The notes under the pieces: generated by a model
The model's database searches: none
Told to the model about the DNA's origin: nothing
Seen by the model: the letters and a program-made list of their open reading frames with translations, nothing else
Position numbers and translations under genes: made by a program
Source: Agelas oroides
Taxonomy: Eukaryota > Porifera > Demospongiae > Agelasida > Agelasidae
Reading direction: 5' to 3'
Assembly: GCA_949130485.1 (NCBI GenBank)
Contig: OX422190.1
Span: 495,001-559,000, forward strand
DNA: 64,000 bases
Shown here: in pieces, positions 45,601-56,560 of the stretch
How the letters are laid out: every line of letters starts with the position of its first letter
Numbering within the stretch: the first letter of the stretch is position 1

Positions 45601-48600
45601 CAGAACAGCAACATCAGTCTCTAATTCTTGTATATTCACATTGCAACATAACTTTTTCGAATTTGCATTCAATTACTCATTGAAATTGTTTCGCATAAAT
45701 TTCTAGAACCACTCAGAATCAGTGAGAATTGAAATTGTATTGCATAAATTTCTAGAAACACTGAGAATCAGTGAGAATCATCGAGAACCACTGAGAACAA
45801 ATGAGAACCATTCCGAACCACTGAGAACCATTGCCAACCACTGGCAACCATTGAGAATCACTGTATTGTAATCAATGAGAACCAGTGATAACTACTGAGA
45901 GCCGTTGAAAACAACTGAGAACCACAAAGAAGCACTGACACACACTGAGAACAATTGAGAACCACAGAGAACCATTGAGAACTACTGGTAACCAATGTGA
46001 ACAACTACATGGCAATCATTGAGAATCACTGGTAACCAATAAGAGCCACTTGTAAAACTGAGAACTACAGAGAACCATTGAAAACAATTGAGAACAACTG
46101 AGAAGGATTGAAAACAACTGAGAACAACTAAAAACCATTGAGAACCACTGAGAACCATTGAGAACCACTGGTAACCATTGACAACTGTTGCTGTTCACAA
46201 CGTTGGTGGTTTCCATTCTATACCAGTGGTTCTCAATGGTTACGAGTTGTTCTCAGTGGTTCTCAATGGTTCTCAGCCGGTTCTCAGTGGTCACCAGTGT
46301 TTCTCAATAGTTACCAGTAGTTCTTTCGGAGTGCAGTGACATCACTATCGGCAACATTAGTCACTAATTCTTACAGTGCAAGATAATGTTATGACTTTTC
46401 CAATTTAGCAGTTGTTCTTGGTTGTTCTAAGTGGTTACCAGTGGTTGTCAAAGGTTACTAATTGTTGCCAGTGGTTCTTAATTGTTACTAATAGTTAGCA
46501 GTGATTCTTAATGGTTCTCAGTGGTTCTCATTGATTAAAATGCCGTGATTCTCAATGGTTCTCAGTGGTAACATTTGCTCAGTGTTCATTGAGAACAATT
46601 GAGAACGTAACCATTGAGAGCCACTGCATGGCAACAATTCAGAACTACTACCAGTGATTGAGAACCACAGAGAACCATTGAGAACTGTTCAGAAACACTG
46701 AGAAGCATTGAGAACCATTGAGAGCTATTGAGAACCACGACATGGCAAACGTTGAGAACTACTGGTTACATTGAGAACCACTGGTAACCACTGACTACCA
46801 CTGTCAACCATTGGGAATTACTGGCAGTGATTGAAAACCCCTGACAACCATTGAGAACCGTTCAGAACCACTGCGAAGCACTGAGAACCATTGACAACCA
46901 TTGAGTACCATTGAAACCACTTCATGGTAACCATTGTTTTACCATGGTAGACAAAATGCAGCAAATCACCATTTGATTGCGATATATCTCATATTGCACT
47001 GGTTGTATGTAGGTTGATATATGATTTCATATTGCACCTTTTTTGGATGCTTAACATTGTTTAGTTGTAACATTACTGTTGCGGTACAGGTACACAGAAA
47101 TTAAAACAATTTCAATGAATAATGATAAACAGTAATGGAACACAAAATTGGAAAAGTCATAACATTATGTTGCACTGTGAAAATTCAAGTGGTTACAGGC
47201 CCGTAGCCAGGACTTTTAGAAGGGGGGTTACACGGGTGTCAGATGTGTATGTATGCATGACACATAAGCATGCAAGACTAGAGGGGTCTGAGGTCATGCT
47301 CCCCCAGGAAAATTTTAGAAAGTAGATGCTCTGAAATGGCCATCTACAATCACTGGACTGGACTAGTGGATTGGACTGGTGGACTGGACTGGTGGACTGA
47401 CATTACAAATCATTTTTACATGTTCTAATGACACTTACTTGCCTGTAGGGTTGCATGATGCATAATATTACTCCCAAAACAGCTTTCTTCTTGGACAGAC
47501 TGAAATTTTTGATGGCAATAGCTACTGCAATAGCTACTGCAATAGCTACTGCATTTCCAAAAATGTCAGGGTAGAGAGGAGCAAACGTAAACTAACAGTT
47601 AGTTTTTATATAACAATTTTGCTTAAAGAGCAAGGGTACAAGAGTAGCGTGTATAGCTATTAAGTAATGCACCCAGAAGAATACACTAACTTAAAGGTGA
47701 CACACTCAATATCATAATACATATTTCAGATGAGACAAAAACGAACAAAGTGTAGGTGAAGTGACAACATCTACAGGCAAAGTATTCCAAACAGAAATTG
47801 AGTGGGGGAAGATGGACATGTTATAAGCTTGTGTTCTAGAAACGGGCCTACATAAGGGTGTTGGGTGACCATGTCTAATATTTACAGGTAAGTTACGATG
47901 TGAGACCCCATGACTGGGGTATAGCAACATCCCATGTTGTTTGTCCTTACAGGACAACTGACATTTGGTAGTCTAGATGATGCTTGTACGAAGGAACAAG
48001 TATTTCGACCAAGCATCCGATCAGATTGCTCATTGTATATATACACTGAAGTGTTACAACGTACAGTATGGTGTACTGACAACTAAAACATTTACTGAAC
48101 TACCAACATCATCTACCATTCATGTAGTGTTCCCAATGGTTTACGGTGGTTCTCAATCACTACTGGTAGCTAGTTATCAATGGTTTTCAGTGGTTCTTTA
48201 TGGTTTTCAGTGGTTCTTTATGGTTTTCAGTGGTTACCAGTGGTTCTCAATGACTACCAGGTGCTCTCAATGATTACCAGTGGTTGTGAGTGTTTCTCAT
48301 GGGTTACCACGAATGTCAATGGTTACCAATGGTTTTCAATGGTTAACAGTTGTTCTCAATGATTACCAGTGATTCTTAATGGTTCTCAGTGGATCTGAGT
48401 GGCTGTCAGTGATTCTCAGTGGTTCTTATCTTTTCTCAATGGTTCTCAGTGGTTCTCTATGGTTTCCAGTGGTTCTCAATGGTTTTAAATGGTTCTCAGT
48501 CAGTTTTCAGTGGTTACTTGTCTTTCTCAATAGTTACCATTAGTTCTTTTAGAATGCAGTGCCATCACTATCATATATTTTTACAGTGCAGCACAATTTT

Positions 48601-49475
48601 ATTACTTTTCAAATTTGCACTCTATTGTTGTGTATAATTGGTCATTGAATTTCTTTTGTATAAATTTCTATGTACCTGTACAACAATATTAATCCTACTA
48701 GTAAACAATATTAAGCCTCCAAGGAAGATCCAATATGAAATCATGTATCAACTTACAGCCAGTGCAATATGAGATATATCACACTCAAATAGTGACTTGA
48801 TCCTTTTTGTTTACCATGGTACAACAGAGGTTACCATGCAGTGGTTTCAATGGTTCTCAGTGGTTGTCAATGGCTCTTAGTGGTTCTCACTTGTTACCAG
48901 TGTTCTCAACGTTTATCAGTAGTTCTCGATGGTTGCCATGCAGTGGTTCTCAATGGTTCTCAGTGGTTGTCAATGGCTCTTAGTGGTTCTCAGTGGTTAC
49001 CAGTGTTCCTCAACGGTTATCAGTAGTTCTCAATGGTTGCCATGCAGTGGTTCTCAATGGTTCTCAAATATTCTCAAAGATTCTCAGTGGTTCTGAACGG
49101 TTCTCAATGGTTCTCGGTAGTTCTCAAGCACTGCCAGTACTTCTAAATTGTTCACAGTAGTACTCAGTGGTTGCCTGTGGTTCTCAATTTTACCAGTGTT
49201 TCCCAAAGATTCTGAATTCTCAATGATTACCAGTGATTACCAGTGGTTCTCACTGGTTCTCAGTGGTTCTGAACAGTTCTCAATGGTTCTCAGTAATTCT
49301 CAATCACTGCCAGTACTTCTAAATTGTTGAATTGTCTAATTGAGAACCATTGCATGGAAACCATTGAGAACCACTAGTAACCATTGAGAAACACTGGTAA
49401 CCGCTGAGAACCATTGATAACCATTGCAAACCATTGAAAACCATTGAGAACCACTGCATGGCAACCATTGACAAC
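39605..49475. repeat. Tandem segmental repeat, unit C (9,871-bp period)
   Basis: Near-identical to unit B over its whole length, including the G24 run, the retroelement tail (44619-44946), the PLE end (45291-45626), composite element (47196-48101) and cores. One difference I see is CAGTAATTCTCAATC at about 49301 against CAGTAGTTCTCAATC at 39430. The following unit (from 49476) starts the same way but is rearranged. Identity this high means either a very recent duplication or an assembly duplication. Confidence 0.9.
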
Positions 49476-50946
49476 TAGCTACTGGAATAACATTGAGTAA
49501 TAGCCACTGACCACTACTGTATACCATTGAGATCTACTGCCAGTAATTGGGAACCACTGAGAACCGTTGAAAACAACAACTGAGAACCACAAAGAAGCAT
49601 CGAAAACAATTGAGAACCACGACAAGCCATTGAAAACCACTGTAACCAATGTGAACCACTACATGGTAACCATTGAGAACCACTGGTAACCAATAAGAGC
49701 CACTTGTAAAAGCTGAGGTCTACAGACAACCCTTGAAAGCAACTGAGAACCACTGAGAATGGTTGAAAACAACTGAGAACAACTGAAAACCATTGAGAAC
49801 CGCTCAGAACCATTGAGAATCACTGCATGGTAATCAATGAGAACCATTGCAAACAATTGAGAAGTACTGGTAACAACTGAGAACTACTGTAAACCATAAC
49901 CACTGATAACCATTGATAACCACCTGTAACTATATAGAGAATCACTGTGTGGTGGTCAATAAAAACCACTGAGAACCACTTAGAAACATTGAGAACCACT
50001 GACAGCCATTGACAACCACTGGTTACCAACGAGAATCACTACATTGTAATCAATGAGAACCAGTGAGCACAATTGAGGGCCACTAATAACCATTGAGGGC
50101 CACTAATAACCATTGAGAACCACTGGTAACCATTGCGAATTACTGGCAGTGATTGAGAACGACGGAGAACTACTGAGAGCCATTGAGAACCACTGATAAC
50201 CACTGATAGTGGCAACCATTGAGAATCACTGTATGTTAACCAGTGACAACCATTGAGAACAACTAACAACCACTGAGATTCACTGAGAACCACTGCTAAC
50301 CATTGACAACCGTTGAGAGGAATTGAGAACAATTGAGTACCACTGATAACCACTGACAACCACTGATAAATACTGAGAAGCACCGATAAACACTGAGAAG
50401 CATTGAGAACTACTGGTAACAATTGAGAACCACTCAGAACCACTGAGAACCATTTAGAACCACTGGTAACCATTCAAAACCACTGGTAACCGTTGATAAC
50501 AATTGATAACTGCTGATAACCATTAAGAAGCAAGCCACGCTAAGCATTCAAAACTGGTAACTATTTAGAACTACTGGTAACCATTGAGAACAACCGGTAA
50601 CCATTGAGAACCACTTGTAGCCATTGAGAATGGCTGGTGACCATTGACAACCACCGAAAACCATTGTGAACCACTACATGGTAACCATTCAGAGCCACTG
50701 GTAACCAATTGGAGCGACTTGTCACAACTGAGAGCCACACAGAACCATTGGAACCACTGAGGACGATTGGAAACAACAGAAAACCACTGTGAATCATTAA
50801 GAACCACAGAGCACTACTGGCAGTGATTGAGAACCACTGAGAACCATTGAGAACCACTAGCAACCACTGAGAATGACTGAGAACCACTGGTAACCATTGA
50901 CAGCTATTGCTGTTCACAATATCGGTGGTTTTCAATTTCTACCAGT
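49476..50946. repeat. Tandem segmental repeat, unit D, first part (diverged)
   Basis: Continues the 9,871-bp pattern but with a deletion of about 185 bp at 49897 (after GTAAACCA), extra decamers near 50117 and 50230, and scattered substitutions. It ends at TTTCTACCAGT where a TIR element is inserted. Confidence 0.85.
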
Positions 50947-51565
50947 CAGGCCCGTAGCCAGGATTTTTAGAAGGGGGGTTACATGAATGTGTTAATGGTA
51001 TGATGCATGCATAAGCATGCAAGACTAGGGGGGGCTGGGAGCATGCTCCCCCAGGGAAATTTTTAGAAAATTAGATGCTTTTAGATTGCTTCTGGGGCCA
51101 TTGGAACAGAAGCAGAGCGGAGTGCTACATGGCGCGCGGAGTATTGCATCTAATTTTTGGCTGTCCATGCATGTATGCATTTAATTTGCTAAGCCAGCTG
51201 ACTTCAAACTTCCAAGGGAGAAGGTACTAAGGTTGGCAGAACAGCAGGTGGGGTGACATCGCTAGATAGAAAACTGGTGAACTCTCCAGGGCCTGAAACA
51301 GCGATTTATTTACGTACGTATGTATGCGCGTCCTTTCATCGCAGCGGTGCAAACAGTTTACGCGCGCATTCCGCGCTGGTCCTCCATGAACAAACTCGCA
51401 TAGCTGCAACCAGAGTCGTTTGGTGATTCTCAATAGCAGCGAGACTAGTGGATCAAACGGTAGGGCACTTAAATACATGCAGTTAAGCGGTATGTATAAA
51501 ATCTTTTGGAGGCCAAAAGGGGGGTTCGAGCGAACCCCCTCGAACCCCCCCTGCCTACGGGCCTG
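50947..51565. mobile_element. Complete CAGGCCCGTAG TIR element (619 bp), possibly hAT-like
   Basis: The left end CAGGCCCGTAGCCAGG and right end CCTGCCTACGGGCCTG are inverted repeats differing at one base. The next bases inside are AGAAGGGGGGTT on the left and AACCCCCTCGAACCCCCC on the right. CAGT lies on both outer sides (50943-50946; 51567-51570, one base out), so the target duplication is unclear. CAG...CTG termini recall hAT elements, but no transposase is present. The left about 130 bp match the composite element at 27878 and 37325. It interrupts the array of unit D; the matching place in unit B (about 31313) has no insertion. Confidence 0.75.
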
Positions 51566-53821
51566 GCAGTGGTTCTCAATGGTTACCCGTCGTTCTCAGT
51601 GGTTGTCAATGGTTCTCAGCCAGTTCTCAGTGGTTACCAGTGCTTCTCAACCACAACATTAATGTACTACTAAACAATGTTAAATGAAGATGCAATATGA
51701 AATCATATATCAACCTACAACCAGTGCAATACTAGATGAATCGCACTCAAATAGTGATATACTGATTTTTGTTTACCCTGGTACAACAATGGTTACAACG
51801 CAGTGGTTCTCAATGGTTCTCAATGGTTATCAATGGTTATCAATGGTTATCAATGGTTTGCAGTGGTTCTTCCTCTGGCCTGTGAATTATTTATTTATTT
51901 ATTTATTTACGCGGGTCCTTAAGTTGCATCTTGGGGTGTAACAATGTTAAGTCTCCAAAGATGCAATATGAAATTGTAATATGTCAACCTGCAACCAGAG
52001 CAATACGAGGCATATCATAATCAAATTGTGATCTGTAGCTTTTGTTTACCATGGTACAACAATGGTTACCATGCATTCAGTGGTTCTCAATTGTTCACAA
52101 CGGTTCCCAGTGGTTCTGAACCACTGAGAAGCACTGATAGCCACTCAGATCCACTGAAAACCACAGAGATTAACTGGTAATCATTGAGAACCACTGCTAA
52201 CCATTGAGAACCATTGGTAACCATTGAGATTCAGTGGTAATCACTGAGAACCACTCACAACCACTGGTAATCATTGAGAACACCTGGCAGTCATTGAGAA
52301 CCACTGGTAACCATTCAGAACCGCTGGTAACCATTGAGAAGCATAGAGAACTACTGAGAACCATTGATAACCAGCTACCAGTAGTGATTGAGAACCACCG
52401 AAAACCATTCAGAACCACTACATGGTAACCATTGAGAAGCACTGGAAATTAAACATTGGAGCCACATGTATACAAGTGCTCCAATAACTAGCCTTGCTCA
52501 CAGGCCCTCACCCAGTTTCCCGTCGCTTGTAGTACGGTTAAGCTTTACCGTACTTCAAGCGATGGAAAGCGAGGCGAGGGCTTGGGAACGAGGCTAACTT
52601 GTACAACTGAGAAACATTGAAAGCAACTGAGAACCACTGATAACTATTGAGATCTACTGGTAATAATAAGAATCACTGAGAACCATTTAGAACCACTGGC
52701 AACAATTCAGAATCACTGGTAACCATTGATAACCACTGAGAACTACTGGGAATGATTGAGAACCACTGCATGCTAACCATCGAGAACTACTGGTAACCAA
52801 TAAAAGCCACTTGCAACAACTGAGAACCACTGAGAACCATTGCAAAAAACTTTGTGATTCTCAGTGGTTCTTATTTTTGAAATTCATAACATTATGTTGC
52901 ACTGTGAAGATACATGATAGTGATGGCACTGCATTCCGAAAGAACTACTGGTAACTATTGAGAAACACTGGTAAGCACTGAGAACTGGCTGAGAACCATT
53001 GAAAACCACTGAGAACATGCTGGTAACCATTGAGAACCACTGGAAACCATTGAGAAAAAACTAAGAACCACTGAGAATCACTGATAGCCACTCAGATCAA
53101 CTGAGATCCATTAAGAATCACTGGTAATCATTGAGAACCACTGGTAATCATTGAAAACCATTGGTAACCATGGAGATTCAGTGGTAACCACTGAGAACCA
53201 CCGACAACCACTGGTAATCATTGAATACCACTGGTAACAATTGAGAACACATGGTAACCATTGACTACCACCGGAAATTAACCATTTAGAGCCGCTTGTT
53301 AACCTTAGCCGTACTGCAAGTGACAGGAAGGTGGGCGAGGGCCTGGGAACGAGGCTAACTTATAACAGCTGAGAAACATTGAAAACGACTGAGAACTACT
53401 GAGAAAAATTGAAAACAACTGCGAACCACTGAGAACCATTGAAATGCATTGAGAAGAACTGGTAACCATTGAAAATCACTGTATGGAAATCATTGAGAAC
53501 CATTGAGTACCACTGCATGGTAACCATTGACAACTACTGGTAAGCATTGAGAAATACTGGTAATCACTGAGCCATTGAGAACCACTGGTAACCAGTGAGA
53601 ATCAATGGTTCTCCTTGGTTCTCAATTGTTCTAAGTGTTTCTCAGTTGTTTTCAATGCTTCTTTGTGGTTACTAGTCTTTCTTAATAGTTACCACTTTCA
53701 GAATGCAGTGTCATTACTATCATGTAGAGTGGCAACATTAGTCACTAATTCTTGTATTTTCATAGTGCATCATAATGTTATGACTTTTCCAATTTAGCAT
53801 TCCATTGTTGTTTATCATTAC
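51566..53821. repeat. Unit D, second part, with two hairpin insertions
   Basis: Matches 31320-33200 with rearrangements: cores at 51645-51800 and 51935-52080 (inverted; left part of the first deleted), ATTT run (51885-51908), arrays, partial cores at 52890-52950 and 53690-53821. A GTTCCCAG-family hairpin (52489-52596, central CGGTTAAGCTTTACCG) and a half-copy (53298-53358) are specific to this unit. Confidence 0.8.
52489..52596. repeat. 108-bp hairpin element ending GGGAACGAGGCTA
   Basis: TAGCCTTGCTCACAGGCCCT pairs imperfectly with AGGGCTTGGGAACGAGGCTA. The inner arms CGCTTGTAGTACGGT and ACCGTACTTCAAGCG close on AAGCTT. A 61-bp half-copy with only the right arm is at 53298-53358. Non-coding MITE-like hairpin. 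Confidence 0.7.
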
Positions 53822-54000
53822 ATCACTGACATTTGGTAGTCTAGATGATGCTTGTACAAAGGAACAAGTATTGCACCAAGTATGCGATCAGATTGCTCAT
53901 TGTATATACACAGTATGGTGTAATGACAACTAAAACATTTACTGAACCCCCTCGAACCTCCCCCCCCCCCCCCCCCCCCCCCCCCCGCATACGGGCCTGG
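53822..54000 (+). mobile_element. Composite-element right end, inverted, with C27 tract
   Basis: Reverse of 33645-33840: GACATTTGGTAGTCTAGATG to GAACCCCCTCGAACCT, a run of 27 C (53960-53986) and GCATACGGGCCTGG. Flanked by core sequence on the left and by array/core on the right, as in the other copies. Confidence 0.75.
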
Positions 54001-54618
54001 GTTACCAGTAGCTCTTTCGGAAAACAGTGCCATCACTATCATGCACAGCAGCAACATTAGTCACTAATTCTTGTAATTTCACAGTGCAACATAATGTTAG
54101 GACCTTTCTAATTTTGCATACCACAGATTTTTAATGGGTATTAGAGGTTCTCAATGGTTCTTGGTGCTTTCAATGGTTATCAACCACTGAGAACCATTGA
54201 GAAAATCTAAGAACCACTGAGAACCACTCATATCCACTCAGATTCACTGAGAATCATTGAGAATCACTGGTAATCATTGAGAACCACTGCTATCCATTGC
54301 GAACCATTGGTAACCATTGAGGTTCAGTGGTAACCACTGAGAACCACGGACTACCACTGGTAATCATTGAGAAACACTGATATCAATTGAGAACCATTGT
54401 TACAAGTGGCTCTGATTGGTTACCGGTGGTTCTCATATATAGATAGATAGATAGATAAACTGGACAGGAATGCCTCATCAGCTCAGTGGCCGGTCTTCCC
54501 GAGGGTCCTGACAAACAAAGGAAATACAGTACATAACAATAAACCATGAGGAAAAACTAGAACAAGCAAATAAAGTCTAACCACTAAGGCAAGGTTTACA
54601 CAGAAATAGAGACAAACG

Positions 54619-54670
<52 letters not shown>

Positions 54671-55065
54671 AGAAGAGAGACTATTTCTGTAGAATGAAAT
54701 TATGTTACTATGTAGTGATTCACAATGGTTATCAGTGGTTCTCAATGATTACAAGTTGTTCAAAATTGTTACCAGTGGTTCTCAATGGTTACCAGTGGTT
54801 GTCAGTGGATCTGAGTGGCTATCAGTGATTCTCAGTGGTTCTTATTCTTTCTCAATGGTTTCCAGTGGTTCTAAATGGTTACCAGTAGTTCTCAGTGGTT
54901 TTAAATGGTTCTCACCCGGTTCTCAGTGGTTACCAGTGTTTCTCAATAGTTACCAGTAGTTCTTTCAGAATGCTGTGCCATCACTATCATGTATTTTCAC
55001 AGAGCAACATAATGTTATAAATTTTCCAATTTTGCATTCCATTGTTGTTCATCATTAGTATAGGT
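54001..55065. repeat. Decamer arrays, core parts and a LINE-tail-like insert
   Basis: Core part 54030-54120 (inverted), short arrays of both polarities, then a non-array insert 54438-54700, then GGTTCTC array 54715-54960 and an inverted core 54960-55065 cut off at the LINE. Confidence 0.8.
54438..54664 (-). mobile_element. Probable LINE 3' tail with (TATC)n end, next to an (AC)n run
   Basis: On the minus strand the sequence runs GGGAAGACCGGCCACTGAGC, TGATGAGGCATTCCTGTCCA, then (TATC)n, a layout typical of the 3' untranslated end of CR1/RTE-type LINEs, which finish in short tandem repeats. The other side is a perfect (AC)n microsatellite (54621-54664). No coding part remains. Confidence 0.4.
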
Positions 55066-55463
55066 AATAGCACAGTTTACTGACTAACTGTCCGTTGCGA
55101 AGTTTGTTTGCGGCGAGGAAAACCTGATAAGGTGGTCATTTCACTGTCAGAAGCAAGATATACTCACCTACTGGTTGTCCAGGAGCCCTTAAGCCCTCGG
55201 TTGGCGACGGGATAGAGTCCAGCAGCCAGGCGATGGTGTTCTTTCTCGAAGTGTGCTCTATTTGGAGTCAGGGTTTGCCTTCCAGCAACCCCTCTATTTT
55301 TCAGCAGTGGCGATGAATCAGAAGGCTGTGTCTCCAGCAGTCCTTTTACCTATCAGCAGTGGCTGTGACCCAGAAGGCAGTGTCTCCCGCTCACGCTGCT
55401 GGGCTGTGAACTGGAAAGCCTACTGTACACAGTTAGTGAGTCAGTTCTCACAGTTTCACATGG

Positions 55464-56560
55464 TTGTTACTGACTTATCTATCTCCTGTATGTCTGTCTA
55501 TGGCTGTACCACCAGTATTTTGTGAGCCCGTCCTGGCTTTCATTAAAGCCTTTCGCCTCCGGGGTGACCTGAATTCTCTAAAGCAGGCTGCCTTGAGCCG
55601 CTTTAATATTTCCATGTTGGCGAGCGCCAAGAAAGCTTTATGGGAATGCTGCAAGGATGACTTAACCGTGCTTGATTTGCCCTTCTCCCAGCGGCGTAGC
55701 TTGGAAAAGCGTTCTCAAGCTGCAGCTGATTTGGAAGATATCTTACTTGCCTTTTTGAAGCTTGATGAGGTTGACAAGATTCCACCAATCTATTGTGAGG
55801 CCTTAGAACTGGTAAGGCTACGTCCCATTGCTGCTGATCACATTAGTGAGTTAATTATGGGCAACAGGGCCTGCCTTCAGGAAATTGAGGCTAAGATCTC
55901 CCAACTTCAAGATGAACTTGCGAGTTCTAGTGCTACTACGTCTAGAGCTGAAGCTTCCCTTGCCTCTTTCCCACCCGCCCCCTAGCTCTTATGTGGCTGC
56001 TGTCAATGCAGAGGCTAGTAAGGTCTCTGGTTCCTCTGGTCCCAGGGTAACTAAGTCTGCTAGTGCTATCTCCCGAGTTGATAATCTCATCATTTTTGGC
56101 CTGCCAGAGGTTGAGTCGCTCCCTGCACTGAAGAATTCTGTAGACGAGCTTTTGACCTTCCTTGTAGGCAAGTCAGTTCCTCTTCGTGATCTGTTCCGCC
56201 TGGGCCGTCGCAGGAAAATTTCTGACTCAGGGCCTCCTGGACGTCCTCGGCCTGTGCTTCTAAAATTTATGTCTACTTGGGATCGCAGGCTTGGTTATGT
56301 CTACTGTGAGTATGTTGAAGGAGTTCAAGATGTCAGGTTTGTACATCAGGGAGGATCTCTCCCCTGAGGAACGTCAGAAACGACGTGATCGTTTTGGCTC
56401 ACGCAAGGCTATGGGTCCTGGCAGTAGCCCAGCTGACTCTCACAACACCCTCCGTTCTCAGCCTTTGACTGCCCAATCACAATCTCTCAGTCCTTGTGAC
56501 CCTCTCTCTTCAGCTAATGTCTCTGGTTCTTCTGGCTCGCCTGCTCTAGATGCTCAATGA
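55464..56560 (+). pseudogene. LINE ORF1 protein, two frameshifts
   Basis: The first frame (from 55464, or the ATG at 55500) encodes E-P-V-L-A-F-I-K-A-F-R, K-K-A-L-W, R-S-L-E-K-R-S-Q and a coiled-coil stretch L-Q-E-I-E-A-K-I-S-Q-L-Q-D-E-L. A shift near 55975 leads to a frame with D-N-L-I-I-F-G-L-P-E and F-R-L-G-R, typical of the RRM-like nucleic-acid-binding domain of LINE ORF1 proteins, followed by P-R-P-V-L-L-K-F. A second shift near 56340 leads to L-Y-I-R-E-D-L-S-P-E-E-R, the C-terminal domain. The final TGA (56558-56560) overlaps the ORF2 ATG as ATGA, as expected if ORF2 is translated by termination-reinitiation. Disabled in its present form. Confidence 0.75.

Noticed and set aside
51227-51478. 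83-codon antisense frame inside the 619-bp TIR element
   Set aside because: No motif; the element is too small to be autonomous and the frame has no counterpart in other copies.
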